From the NCBI RefSeq assembly GCF_905220415.1, contig NC_059543.1:434001-498000 (forward strand): 64,000 bases of DNA, written 5' to 3'. The notes below the pieces were generated by a model. That model did not search any database, was not told the origin of the DNA, and worked only from the letters and a program-made list of their open reading frames with translations. Position 1 is the stretch's first letter. Each line of letters opens with the position of its first letter. The stretch comes from Colias croceus (lineage: Eukaryota > Arthropoda > Insecta > Lepidoptera > Pieridae). Shown here in pieces: positions 1 through 11,999 of this stretch. The translations under genes and the position numbers were made by a program.

Positions 1-10
1 AATATTGTGT

Positions 11-53
11 ATTCTGTGTCTTCCCGTTGGCAACCAACGAGATAACACAGAAT
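11..53. repeat. Symmetric hairpin
   Basis: Nested inverted repeat. The outer arms ATTCTGTGT/ACACAGAAT form 9 bp, followed by a symmetric 5/5 internal loop and an inner CGTTGG/CCAACG stem with a CAA loop. It could fold in RNA or be a remnant of a small palindromic element. No flanking duplication was found. Confidence 0.6.
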
Positions 54-542
54 CTGATTTAGCGTTAATTTGTCAAAATTAAACTTTAATGATTTTCGAC
101 TAAATTTTTTGAATTTCTTAAAGTTCATGATGTTGGGGGCACCTCTAAATGTATCATCTGCAAAGTGTAATTTTGCATGTGTACTTATGAGTAATAATGA
201 CATCTTTCTACAGGTATGCCGAAACGAAAATGAAAAAAAAAAATTTTTCATTCCACCCTAATGTCCAATTTATCGACTCCAGCACATCACTAGTGTAAAG
301 GAGTACGTCAGCGACAGATCGGCGGATTTTGCATAAAATCCTCATTTGTCACAGCACTAATGTCCGTGCCAGATCGCATATGAACTAGCCATAGAATTGT
401 GGGATGAATTATGACGTCACTGCGTTCTTTGTTGGGCTGTATGGGGGAACACCGGGAAAGGTGTTGGGAATGTAGTTTAATTTAAAATATTGTGTACGCA
501 TCTGCTGCTTTTTCTACGTAATATAACATTTAATTCTACCTA
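54..542. other. No gene recognised
   Basis: AT-rich DNA. The only marks are a perfect CRE palindrome TGACGTCA at 412-419 and a small AACACC/GGTGTT hairpin near 450-466. Confidence 0.5.
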
Positions 543-720
543 TCTATCGTACATAATAAAATATTTTAAACGCAAAGTAACTCTGTATGTCTGTCTCTTC
601 TTCACGCGTCAGCCACTGAAAAAAAAATTATACCAAATGGTACAGAATAATTTGAGATCTGTGAAAGGACATAACATGAGTTTTATCCCGGAAATTGTGG
701 ACCGCGGTTGAAGAGCTCTA
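543..720 (+). mobile_element. Degenerate Helitron-like element
   Basis: It starts TC after an A and carries the internal phrase AAAGTAACTCTGT..TGTCTGTCT, then AAAGGACATA..TTTTATCCCGG, and ends in CTAG. This is the same order as the better copies at 36586-36778 and 52501-52725. It is heavily mutated and the base after CTAG is C rather than T. Confidence 0.6.
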
Positions 721-1334
721 GCATTCTACAAAATTAGGTACAACCACCAAACAATTTAAACATAAAATTAATTTATCCTATTCACAAGACGTTATTTTTA
801 CTCAATATTAATTTTATTTGCATACTTATCAAGTCGTAAAGTTAATTGTTTATGATGTATCAAACCTCGCGGTTTTTATCACCACTTGAGTGCAACTTAA
901 AATTTAACGCAACCGCAAAAACGTTAAAAGCTCCTTAAACTTTTGTTAATTATATAGATTGAAGATTGCAGTTTTATTCATGTTGCGAATTTTGATGAGA
1001 AATGTGTACTGTAATATTATTAATAATTACTTATTGCATATCTTACTTTTGTAATGAACTAAAGATAGGTACTATAAATATAATAAAATATCGTGTAAAA
1101 CATATTCTGCCAACCCTACAAATTTACCTTAGCGAAATACATCGTAAGATTTCAATATTCGTACTCAAAAGGCAACCCCTTATTAAATTATTATAGACAT
1201 TGAATACAATTCCCTTCGGAGATGAATACAGGATAAGTGTATTATCGCCTTTATACCTTGGCTTTTCTGTATTAATTGTGTTATGTATCTATTTTATATA
1301 AGAAATGTTATTATGTTAGACCGAAGTATTTATG
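721..1334. other. No gene recognised
   Basis: AT-rich DNA. Only short chance ORFs are present, with no domain or splice context. Confidence 0.5.
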
Positions 1335-1450
1335 ATCAACCGATTTAAAAAAGGAGGAGGTTGTCTCGACTGTATTTTTTGCTGGATTTGTTACCTCAGA
1401 ACTTTTGAATAAGTAAAGCGATTTTGATGATACTTTTTTTAATTGTAAGC
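1335..1450 (+). repeat. Interspersed repeat fragment (AAGGAGGAGGTT type)
   Basis: Contains CCGATTTAAAAAAGGAGGAG and related downstream sequence. The same module appears in reverse at 27460-27510 (CCTCCTCGTTTTTGAAGTCGG). It looks like the end of a dispersed lepidopteran repeat of unassigned class. Confidence 0.45.
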
Positions 1451-1915
1451 TAGTGTCTTCCGGTTGCTAAATTTTGTCTAGTTATGTACACTTGCTTGGC
1501 GGTTTAAGGTTCTCTTAGAAAGTCAATATTTTAGTAATAAGGTGTTCGATCGCAGAATTTATATTTCGGAATTTATGTCTTGACGACCATAAAATGCTTT
1601 TATTTTTATTTCCTACTAATAATAATTATTAAACTTACGTAAATGTTCATGAGTAGGAATAGATGTAAAGACGTACATGGATGTTTGTTACCATTTAAGG
1701 TTAAAATGACATAAAATTACATCGCTTCAGCTAAGCGTATCGCTATCCGCTATATAACAGGAACAACCTTATCCGCCCCCCACTTAAAGACAACTTTACA
1801 ACTCACGTTTTTATAGCAATAATCAAATACGAGACATAAATTCCAATTATAATCGATGTGTCCTTAACAGTACATAAAACAGAGTTAGGAGAATTAAATT
1901 ATAATAATGGTCCAC
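1451..1915. other. No gene recognised
   Basis: AT-rich sequence up to the TAA target duplication of the next MITE. No supported feature. Confidence 0.5.
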
Positions 1916-1918
1916 TAA

Positions 1919-2093
1919 GGGCTGATTTTTCAATCCTTGGTTAAAATTTATCCGTCCAATAAAGTATTACACGAACATTTTAAAATGTCACCTGTGAACT
2001 GTCAAATACGGACAATTAGAATACATTTTTGAAATGGTAGTTTAATACGTTATTCGATGAATAAATTTTAACCAACGATTGAAAAATCAGCCC
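1919..2093. mobile_element. PIF/Harbinger-type MITE, 175 bp
   Basis: Terminal inverted repeats of 35 bp start GGGCTGATTTTTCAATC and differ at two positions between the ends. The element is bounded by a TAA direct repeat (1916-1918 and 2094-2096), matching the TWA target preference of PIF/Harbinger transposases. It has no coding capacity and would depend on a transposase supplied elsewhere. Confidence 0.8.
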
Positions 2094-2096
2094 TAA

Positions 2097-2895
2097 AATA
2101 GCGGTGGAAACCTTTTGGGATATTTCATTTATAACAACTTATTACATTATAGTGTTTGTTTGGTTTATAATTATTAAAAACTATCTATTTGATGGGATTA
2201 TTGCAAAAGAAGCTTGCTTTAGAAACATATTTTTATTCATCTGGTGCCATCTACGAGACATTTATAGATTAATTAAATGTACCCAGCTTTAGGTTACCAA
2301 ACCATGTCTGATTAGCTATACTACACTAAACTATGATAGATTGTGTTGTGAAAATGTATGTCAATTCCTAAGTATTGATGTAAGTGAGCCTTACAACACC
2401 ACAAATAACTAAATAGTTACTTAAACGTTTCATGGTTGTTGGAGATATTTTCATTTTTTTCGTAATTTTGTGGTCTATAACCAAATACCTATCATGTCTA
2501 TCCATGTTTTACCTGATCTTCCAAACAAAATAAGCCAATAAAATAATCTCTTTAAAAAATCGGTATACGAGTATTCCATTAATATCTAACATTTAAATAA
2601 GTACCAAATTTAAGTGATGCGTCCACAACACACTCAGTACAGCAAAGGGCAGTAAAAACTATTAAATACGACAAATGAAGAATTATTATTAGAACAGCAT
2701 CCCCTCACAACCCTCCGTCTACGACACGCGCTAAGTTGAGGTGACCGAGAGCTGGTCCATTCCACTTGGGTCTATGTGACCAATACTCTATTATAAATGT
2801 TTTCATACACTTGGGTAACGTGCTTTTAAATCGTTATGATAAAATAAGCTGTTACATATTTTGTAAAATTAAATTGTAATACTGACATAATTTAA
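2097..2895. other. No gene recognised
   Basis: AT-rich DNA. The stretch 2640-2800 is somewhat GC-richer, but no reading frame or repeat could be assigned. Confidence 0.4.
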
Positions 2896-3048
2896 AATAG
2901 CAACTATGGGGTTTCTTGCCGATTCTTCTCCATAGATACTGCTTTCCGAATCGCTGGTAAATGTTAAAATAATATGTAATGATGATTCAAAAGTGCTTCT
3001 AGAAGAAGTCTTGAATTGAATTAATAATTAATGTTTGAGTTTGAGTTT
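2896..3048 (+). mobile_element. LINE 3' end with TTTGAG tail
   Basis: Contains GGGTTTCTTGCCGATTCTTC, CTGCTTTCCGAATCG, AAAAGTGCTTCTAGAAGAAG and a terminal GTTTGAGTTTGAGTTT run. This order matches the 3' untranslated ends of non-LTR elements common in Lepidoptera. The same terminal segment occurs in reverse at 56003-56065. The element is 5'-truncated with no coding part visible. Confidence 0.6.
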
Positions 3049-5940
3049 ATGTCTGATGTATCTCTGCACTGTTAATTTATTATGTTTCAATCTAAAGCAT
3101 AATGTTATTTTGTAAGCTAGGTACCCTTTAAATGTTAAAAGCATAATAAGCATCGTATTATAAAATATATTGTAACTGTATATAAAAAATAAACTAAATA
3201 CTACGAATAAATCCACAAAACTTGTTCTTACCCGACTGTGAAAGGATGGCAGCAGTGTTTTGTAGAAACGTCTCATGAAATTTATGTGAAAAGTACATAA
3301 ATTCAGATGTATTTAACAGTTGACTTACAAGGACCCAAGTGGAATATACCTTTAATTTTGCTTTTTAACGTGCGTTGCACGGGGGTACAGCTGAATCGAT
3401 TATTTTACTTTAAATAACAAAGAAAGGGTGCACCATGGTAGATAAAGTCACCTATTTAACTGCAATTGGCGAAGTTAATAATATTATTATTATGGGAAAA
3501 CTAACCAAAGCGATAACTTTAAAGTTCCACCACGATTGTTAAAAATAAAGATTATGCTTTGTTTTTGTAGGTACATTTTAAAATTACATAATATACCTAC
3601 AGCACTACAGCATATAATACAGCTATTACTAAAAAAACTTTAAGTAAATAATTTGAAAAATAATTTCATTAGGGGGAAGCTTTATTCGGGAAACTCTTTC
3701 GTTTCCATATTTGTTGGTTTAAGATATTACATAATATCTTAATTTGAAAGTTAAGATGATCAGATCAAAATAAGGATCATGAAACTTTCTTCAAATTATT
3801 TTATACAGTACCTACCTAATGCAAGTTTTTAGTTAATTAAAATGCATAGATTCAAATTTAGCTTTTAGATCGTGTTATTACCAATATCAGAGAAAAGGTT
3901 CCAGAATGTAATATTAGTCAGGGAATGTTCATAAAGACGGTTCAAGAAGAAGGATATTAAAATTAATTACCTTATTTAATTAAATTCAAAACAATTAACA
4001 AATCTTCTACAATTAATGTTTATAAATCTTTATAATAATTAATCAGTCTTCAAATCAAATAATTCAAATTGCACTATTTCAATTAAAATAACAACTTAGG
4101 CCTATATTTTCTCACCATATAAACTTTCTACTCTCAATACATAATTATCGATCGAAGCATTAATATCAAAAGTTATGACTACACCTCTACAGGGGGAGAG
4201 AACAAAGGTACGAGGTGACGTATGACCGATGCCACGCGACGAATCTCAGTGAGCACAGTGGGTAAATGCAACGTGTGTGGCCATATAGTTGGCAGTATTA
4301 TCGTCCTGTTATTGAAATAAAAGAAGTTGTAGTTTGACGTTGTATAACGTGTGTTATTTGGGTTATTTCATTCGGAAAGCATGAATAATAAATTGAGATT
4401 ACACAGCATACTTTCATATCAATGTCATAAATAATTAAGATGTTACAAAATGATATCTGAACTATGAAAAAAATAATGAAATATGTACATACTGACAACA
4501 ATTACTTCGTATTATTATGCATCTGTAACATACTCTATAACAACATAGGAGATGAAAAAGAATGCACGTTACATCAACACAAACACTTTTTTAGCGTCCC
4601 GAACGTATGGCCAAAAGCGTTCCACATAACCCACTGTGTATGTCCCCCACTCTTCACCAAGTATTATTATTAAGAGATTTATTGCACGGAAAATTGCACG
4701 TATTGTTAAAACGTAACGCATATTCCGCGTCATAAATAATTTTTATGTTAATTACCTCTATCGTTAGGGACTAACGGTCGTCCCTAGTTTATGGCGATAA
4801 TTATTATTATTACCTATTTTACGTTAGTGTCAAACTTTGACGTGATTTTGTTGTTAAAGCCGGATAAACTTAATGTTTTTATTAACTTGATGACTTGGTT
4901 TGGACACCATAAAATGGTTGACAATAAAAGTCGCAAGATAAGTTACAGTACATAATAATTTAATGATGGATGTTATAATACATAATATGTTTTGTAATCA
5001 ATGAGATGATTTCAAATTATGAAGTACGATTAAATAAATATAAACCATTTAATAATTGATAAGTAGGTATTTATGGCGGTACATTAATTATGCTATGAAC
5101 TATATCCACGTAAATTAGCTAGATTTTTAAATTGATTTCAATGTTACAATATAATCTTTATAATATTAGCTATTTCATAATTCCATTATAATTTATATTT
5201 TGCATCGCTTATTTCGGATGAGAAGCGGAATCATTTAATCAATATTAAATTAAAAATAGCTACCTAATTTTATCTTTTTACTTCTAGCTTTAGAATAAGA
5301 CTTTCTTAAACCTAAGAAATATACTACAAAACGTGCAAAATAATCTCTCAAAAACAAAGCTGCATAAACCGCTCAGCACATTTCATTAAACCCACCTTCC
5401 CCTTTAAAAATGAAATGGCAGTGTCCCTTCGTCACTTGCAACAATGGATAAGCTAAAACCCGTGACAATTGTATCTGACAGGCTTCGCACGCACGAGTTA
5501 GCGATCACCCCATGTGAAAAGGTGTTTGATTCTTTGGTTTCATTGATTGTGAGGAGTAAAAACAGAAAATATAGTAAAAATAAATAGCTAAGTTTAAAAC
5601 TCGAAAAACATTCTTTTATGATAATGATAAGGAATATTCTCATGAAAAGTGGGGGCAATAACAACGTTAACAATGACAACGTCTGCTGGGGCAGCTATAG
5701 TATAATCTATCAAAATATATGCTACATTTTCTGGTTTGATTCCAGGTGAAGGAGATGATGAAGAGGATATGATGATGTGGATCGAGCTTGGAAGAGATGA
5801 AGAGTAAGAAGAAGTCTGATAATGAGGACTGAAGAATTTAAGGGTACTAGAATGCCCCTCTTTCCTACAACTGGTGTATAATCACACAAAATTAAACAGC
5901 AAAAATGATTAAATCCATGGTTCAATACAGTCGTATTAAT
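3049..5940. other. No gene recognised (2.9 kb)
   Basis: AT-rich DNA with short ORFs only, the longest 91 codons on the minus strand at 5404-5679 and without family resemblance. A 10-bp hairpin (TTAAGATATT/AATATCTTAA) lies near 3719-3742, and a TAGGGAC/GTCCCTA hairpin near 4765-4787. Confidence 0.45.
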
Positions 5941-5972
5941 AACTAAGGTTATATATATTAATAACCTTAGTT
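5941..5972. repeat. Perfect 12-bp hairpin
   Basis: AACTAAGGTTAT and ATAACCTTAGTT form a perfect inverted repeat around an 8-base AT loop. Confidence 0.75.
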
Positions 5973-6422
5973 TTCTACATCAATCCTAGCTCTACTCATT
6001 AAACTTAATTGATATTTAAGCAGTGTATAATAAGAAATACAAAGCAAAATATACCTAATAGCTATTTAATAAATTAATAACAACAAAGGTAGGGAAATAG
6101 TGTCCAGACAAAACTGGGGTGTGCAGCCAGCGTTAATCGTCTTGATCCGTTCACAGTAGCGGCATTATGCACGCTTTTATAAGTAAATCCGAAGCACATG
6201 AATGGGCAATTTTATCTGTATTATTTTAATAATAACTTTGAAGGTAATTGTTAAAAATATAGCATTGAGGCTGGGTAAAGGACTGGAAATATGGATTTGA
6301 TAATTGGTTGATGATAATGAAAATTAACAGAACATATTTAGGTTTAGTTCAATTTTACGTATATAAAGCAGCGTGAAGACTAGTGGTTCAATCTGCTACA
6401 CTTCACTTTATTACTACTTAAA

Positions 6423-6481
6423 TCATCATCATCAGACCCATATACCTGCGTTCCCACTACTGGGACACGGGTCTCCTATCA
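6423..6481 (-). mobile_element. Truncated tRNA-SINE, 3' part
   Basis: CATCATCATCAGACCCATAT followed by ACTACTGGGACACGGGTCTCCTAT matches the tail half of the complete SINE at 17731-18023, in the same orientation. The tRNA head is missing, as expected of a 5'-truncated retroposon. Confidence 0.65.
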
Positions 6482-6518
6482 TATTATTATGTTCATATTT
6501 TGTAGGTAGGTACTGTAC

Positions 6519-6562
6519 CATAGAAATCTAAATAACAGTGTCTTGTTATTTAGATTTCTATG
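6519..6562. repeat. Perfect 19-bp hairpin
   Basis: CATAGAAATCTAAATAACA pairs without mismatch to its complement across a 6-base loop (GTGTCT). The flanks on both sides are TGTAC/TACCTAC-rich. No target duplication is obvious. Confidence 0.8.
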
Positions 6563-7716
6563 TACCTACTGTACATTATTATTAGTTCTTAACATTATTA
6601 ATTTTTCTAGTGTCTGGAACTCAGATCTCTGAAACATTAAAAAACGTAAACGTCATTTTTTTTAATTCACGTTTCCACGAATACATTCTTCGATACAATT
6701 TAATATACCTACTTATGTAATATCATTTCTCCAATCGATTGCACTGGACACTAACAATAGGTTCCAATTTAAAACGTCAATTTGTGATAAAAGTTGACAG
6801 CTGTACGTTGGCAAATGGCAATGCTAGAGCAATTACAGTGATCGCGATCTGTGACGTCACTGATACGTTATCAGAAGTGGGATCTTTTCATTAAGACTAT
6901 CGACACGTGGTAGTAGAGGAATGGTTATATGATTTCGTTCTGCAGAGGGGATTTTGTTTTGTGTATGTTGGGCATTATGTGGCGAATTTCTTTTTCAACA
7001 AAAACAACAAACAATCCAACAAAAACGCCCATTAAAAAATCTGCCTACCGATTAACTGATTTTCTGTAATAACTGCTTGGTCTTTTTTTATCATTTGCTC
7101 TTGCAAACACAAGCTACAGCCCACAAGTTGCTACGTAATATATTTTGTAAATTTAATTTTAATTTAACCTGGTTTAACCCGAATCCATATAAATACGTCC
7201 ATCAATGAAATTATTATCATCTAACTGAACACAAATCATTTCTAAGCTGTATTTCTAACATTATTTACGTTTATTTTTAATAAATCCACTATTACTTAGT
7301 CACACAAGACCTTTAATATAATACCATTTAAATAATTATAAACGCTCAACAATGAGCATTAATTGCGCGTTTCTCACGGGCAGGGTAACTGCACCGTAGA
7401 CCGATTACATCGGAACCCCGTGCTACAGATTCCAATTTAAAGCGCACGTGCGATACGGAGGGCGACGCGTGTTGCGATGTAACAAGTATGCACTACTGAG
7501 GGAATATGTTGTTGTGTCCCTGGAGTGCACGCCATTAGTTTCAATAACCACAAAATACTTGAGATTTTATTTACATGATGGCTCGTTGAGTTGTGAGGGT
7601 TTTTAATATTCATCATGTTAGTTATTTGCAAGATTTGATAGCTAGCTTATATTTCAGAGCATGTTTTTGTAAAACATAATATAAAGGAATATTATTAAAC
7701 TGCAAATAAAACAAAT
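6563..7716. other. Unannotated DNA with a GC-richer patch
   Basis: No gene seen. Between 6790 and 6920 there is a run of possible factor sites: TGACAGCTGT, a perfect CRE TGACGTCA at 6852-6859 and CACGTG at 6904-6909. A second GC-richer stretch lies at 7360-7480. Either could be regulatory DNA. This is inference from motifs only. Confidence 0.3.
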
Positions 7717-8196
7717 ATGTTCAGTATAATGCTTTTATTCAATTTATCAACTATATATCCCTTTTATGTAAACTATTCAATATCATCCGCAGAACAGAAC
7801 AAAAAACGAATTTATTTGCCCCAAAAAGCGGCCGCAACTTCCAAACAGAAAGGTTTGCACGCCCACACGTCAGTTAATCGATGTTTAAAAACAGTCAACT
7901 GGCTAGTTGACTCAAAGCTTTTTTCCGCCAATAGACTCGGTTCCGGCCGCTCGTCCGGTGCGGGCCACAACAGGAGTGCTTACCTTACTTTTTTATTTGT
8001 ACAACTGATTTATAGTTGTTTTGAATTTGTTCGGACTGTACGCCAAAATGCTTTCGACACTTGCAGGAAACGTGTTTTTCGCTTTTATTTTGGTAACGGT
8101 AGTTGGAAAAATTTTCAGTTTGAATCCGGCAATTGGAGTGCGGCGGCGTATGTTTATTGGCTGAAGTTTCATAAAAGTTTGGTTCTGTTTGAATGA
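7717..8196 (+). other. Unassigned 159-codon ORF in a CpG-rich patch
   Basis: Apart from transposon ORFs and the 48-kb LINE frame, this is the longest open frame in the window, 159 codons from an ATG. I do not recognise the product. Residues 1-25 are hydrophobic and could mimic a signal peptide, but the remainder shows no known domain. The central DNA (7834-7965) is unusually rich in CG, including GCGGCCGC and CCGGCCGC. That alone lowers stop-codon density and may create the frame by chance. The patch could equally be a conserved regulatory element. Coding status is doubtful. Confidence 0.2.
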
Positions 8197-9459
8197 AATT
8201 ATGTTTAGGTTATGTAAAGTTTACAATGACTTTAAGCATGTTTGAAACTGTGTTTGGTTACACAACATGTTGTAACTCATTAAGCTCTAAAATATCATTA
8301 CCACAGCAGGCGTAAGAGTTTCTGCTACTTGTTTTTTTTTATTTCTATGTCTTCTTAATAAACATTATGTCTATTCGTCTTTGTTAACTTTTACGAGCAC
8401 GATTGAAGTCCTCTTAAAACGCGTATAAATAAAATCTATATTAACACTACACCTTACTATATTTCCATGTATTTAGATACCTATAGGTACAATGCTCGTA
8501 TTACTAATAGATTTTCCTCAAACTTTTCCACAGAATCTCGCTTATAAACACAATACATAACACCTAACAAAGAGGTCCGGATACCTAACCATCCCATTCA
8601 AGTCCAAGCCGAACAAAGCAGAAATAAAACTCGAGTGTTAAGATAGCAATCTCAACGAACTACAAAGCAACATTTAAAAAGAAAAACAAAATATTTTTCA
8701 TTAGAGGCGCCTAACAATGACAATTGGATAGTACCTTAGGATTACGGCCTTATTGCGGCTGCAATATCCCCCACTCCGCTTCCAAAGAATAATATGTCTT
8801 TATAACGAATCCCGCGGCTTTCCTTCTTACATTTTTCAGTAAAATGCGAGCTCTTCTTTACTTCACTGTGAGATAGAGCACGCAGTTTTAAACTCTATGA
8901 TCTTAGAAATACATTCCATTTTCTGTGGAGAGAAAACTACAAGAATAGATTGCATTGTCTTCACACGTAAATCATGGTGAAATAAGATGGTGTATTGTGT
9001 TTACAGGAATAGCAGCTCTATTTCTGTAGCTGTTAGATTGTTATTTACGTGATTTTGAGTTTGAGTTATGACTGTTTGATAGCAGCTGATAGTTTCACGT
9101 GGTAAAAGGTCACTCTGCGCGTGACGGACGAATTAAATTTATAAAATGAAAAGCTCCAAACAATAACTTAGACTTTTGAACTGTCTGACGTCGTGTTTTA
9201 ATCAAACTGTAGAGCAATGTAATCTGTAAGTGATATTTTGGTAGATTTGAAACATAATTGTTTGAGAATTTTATTTTGAATAACTGAACTCTAATGTTAG
9301 TGAATAGACTTTTAATATACTTAATTGATTAGATTGTTCAGATATTGACACAGTGTAAACTATTTTTAGCAAAACCTTTCAACCATTATCGAATGTAATC
9401 GACATTAAAACGAATATAACGCAAACTTTTCAAATTTGATTGATAACTCTTTACTACTC
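8197..9459. other. No gene recognised
   Basis: AT-rich sequence. A GC-richer stretch at 8700-8830 contains GGATTA and TGCGGCTGCAATATCC strings of unknown meaning. Confidence 0.45.
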
Positions 9460-9651
9460 TAGGGGCCTGTTTCACCACCCTCAAGTAAAGTGTCGAGTAG
9501 GCTAATCGCCAGTTAAAATGACCCGTAACTTCAAGTGCGAGTTTCACGACGTCCGAGTAGCACTAATCATAATTAAGATTAACTGACCCGTAACTTACTT
9601 GCCACGTCTTCTGCCAATTAGCGTGTTTTACTCGACGGTTAAGGTTGTCTG

Positions 9652-9879
9652 TTGTCATTTCTTGCATATCACCAACGATTTTTTTTTAATAAACGAATAA
9701 AAATGGATTTATTTGATTTAATTGATCGTCAGTTGGATGAATTAGAATATTCTTCGACACAACGAATAGCAAGGATTCGTGTATTTAAATCCCGTGTTGA
9801 TTATTTTACGAACCTCGATGAAACTGATTTTTTCGCTAGATTTCATGTAAAGAAAAGTTTGCACTTCTATCTCTTTTAA
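9652..9879 (+). pseudogene. HARBI1-like transposase, N-terminal fragment
   Basis: The probable start is the internal Met at 9703 (MDLFDLIDRQLDELEYSS). The frame runs to TAA at 9877-9879. The segment VDYFTNLDETDFFARFHVKK has the layout of the N-terminal region of HARBI1/Harbinger transposases, in which acidic and aromatic residues precede an RF-R/K-x-K motif. No DDE catalytic domain follows. Downstream is AATAG then GTAAGTAC (9898-9907), resembling a donor site, and then the TA repeat. The position inside Harbinger terminal repeats supports the assignment; the protein similarity itself is by eye. It is too short to act as a transposase. Confidence 0.5.
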
Positions 9880-9989
9880 CTTTATTCATGATAATTAAAT
9901 AGGTAAGTACTTAATATAATAACTTAACAAATTAAAATCACACGCGTATTTCCAACCCTACAGACCACATACAGACAATCCACAACAAT

Positions 9990-9991
9990 TA

Positions 9992-10025
<34 letters not shown>

Positions 10026-10039
10026 TCTAAATATATATA
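9990..10039. repeat. TA microsatellite
   Basis: A run of TA repeats interrupted once by GAATCTAA, lying inside the Harbinger remnant. Confidence 0.9.
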
Positions 10040-10283
10040 TATGAATAATATGACAGCTGCAATAGTGCAATGACGTTTGACGAGTGACATTGACGTAATA
10101 TTGAACGAATGTGACGTACGATTTGTTCCGTTACTCATTTAACCAGTAAGTTGTTAGGTACTCGGAGCTTATGTTTCGTTTGTGAAATTGGCAAAAGATA
10201 CTCGTAACCTTTACTTGCTGATTAACGTTAATAAAGAAGTAACTAATCAACGCTTTACTTGGAGATGGTGAACGAGGCCCTAG

Positions 10284-11793
10284 ATCTTTTTATAATTGCA
10301 ATCAAATGCATAAAGCTCGAATTATAAGTACAATAAACTACACACTAAATGATATCCCAAAGAATCCAATAAGAAACAATCGTATTAAAAACAACGATAA
10401 ACAAAAGGTTATCCCCTCCGTAATAAAGAAGGCATTTTATTCGGCCCAAGAAACACCTTAATTCGATAAACATAATCTTTCATTTGGCCGAAGTTATACG
10501 ACGTTCTCTCTTTCCCACTTTAGCACTTTATATATCTGTCTCTGTTTAATAAAGGTGCGTTAGGTTGGTAATGATGATTGGTCCATGGCTTCTAAGGTAC
10601 GAACATACGAACTCACTTAGTGTAGTGTATTTTGTTGTCAGCTTAATAGTTGATATTAATCTTTGTTTGATCTTTCGTTTGGATAGATTTTTCCTGAGAA
10701 GTGTTCGTTTCTATGCTGGGAAGTGTAATGATATTATAGAATATTTACCACATAATTAGGTATTAGGTACTTAATATTATATTTTCAGTTAATTTATACC
10801 TACTTCTAAGTGCGTTGTCAAATTAAAACATAAGATTGGAAAAAGTCAGGTAATACAAATGCATAAATTAAAAAAAAATGGCTTTCTATACGGATAGATA
10901 CATTAAAAAAGGGCGTGCAGATTTAGAAGATTAGTAAGTGAATTACCAATCATGTTATTAATTAATAAGTTGTGGAACCAAGGCAAAACAAATCGATCGT
11001 AGAGCACTTTCTTTCTTCTTAAGAAAATAATAATATTGGCTTCTGACAAAGTTTTATAACTTTCTAAATATGTATCTATTGATTCCATATTTAAAATATG
11101 AAACTCAAAAGACAAAAAAATATTTCTAATATAAGCGAATTTATATGAAAGTAAACTACCTAGGTACCTACCTACCTACCTAAGTAATCCTATCTTCAAT
11201 TCATAGTACGCAGTTGGCAAGTTACACCTACAAAAGTGTTTCAAGTCACAGAAACTGTTACACTAAAGCTCAAGGGACCAATATCAAATGGTTTTTATGA
11301 ATAGCATACTGCAATAAAATGGAAGCTATCAATATCTTGGTAAATAACCTCGCTTCATTAGGCTTGTATACATTTGTTTACATAACTATCAGTAGATTTC
11401 TGAGTTATAATATACGAAAAGTTAATGGTATGGGAAGATATATGCTAAAATGTCCTGTTTAGGTTATTCCGTGCGAACGTTATGGTGTTTTTTATTTTCG
11501 ATATTGTATGGCGGTGTTTATTTCAATGATGCCAGATATGAATCGCGTAATAACAAACATGAGAGCTTTTCTTGTGTGACTTTATGTAGGTAGTGCTAGT
11601 AGGGCTTGTTGCTAAGTATTCGATGATGAGTTAAATAAGGAGGTAATTGTCTCGATTGGACGTTATATTATGATTGACCGCGATTATAAAATTAAGGTCC
11701 TAACTACTAAATTTCTTACCAATAACATAAGTATTCCGTTTTACAAATATGTACACAGAAACAACTACAAAAGGGGTTATGATGTAGTTGAAT
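10284..11793. other. No gene recognised
   Basis: AT-rich sequence with short ORFs only. A CTAC-rich run (TAGGTACCTACCTACCTACC) lies at 11160-11182. Confidence 0.45.
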
Positions 11794-11851
11794 ACTTTTA
11801 AAAAAGTCGAGGTAGGTCTACCTAATGACCCACCTCGACTTTTTTAAAAGT
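11794..11851. repeat. Perfect 20-bp hairpin
   Basis: ACTTTTAAAAAAGTCGAGGT and its exact complement are separated by 18 bases. The arms contain a GTCGAGGT core and an A/T tract. No protein frame crosses it. Confidence 0.8.
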
Positions 11852-11999
11852 TCGTTACGTCATTATAAACATTAAAAACATAGTAGTAGTAGTTGTCTAT
11901 TAATATAGCCAATAAGTTCGAAGACGAAATAATTTTATTTTAATTCAGTACCAAAATAAAACAAACATCATAATATAACAAAAAGACAAGATGCTAAAA

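Larger units (their letters stand above)
9463..10280 (+). mobile_element. PIF/Harbinger transposon, internally deleted (818 bp)
   Basis: Terminal inverted repeats of about 28 bp start GGGCCTGTTTCACCA on the left and GGGCCTCGTTCACCA on the right, with 23 of 28 positions equal. A 3-bp duplication TAG flanks the element (9460-9462 and 10281-10283), near the family's TWA target. Inside are the start of a transposase-like frame, a TA microsatellite (9990-10021) and a twice-repeated GACCCGTAACTT near the left end. The catalytic part of the transposase is absent, so the copy is non-autonomous. Confidence 0.8.
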
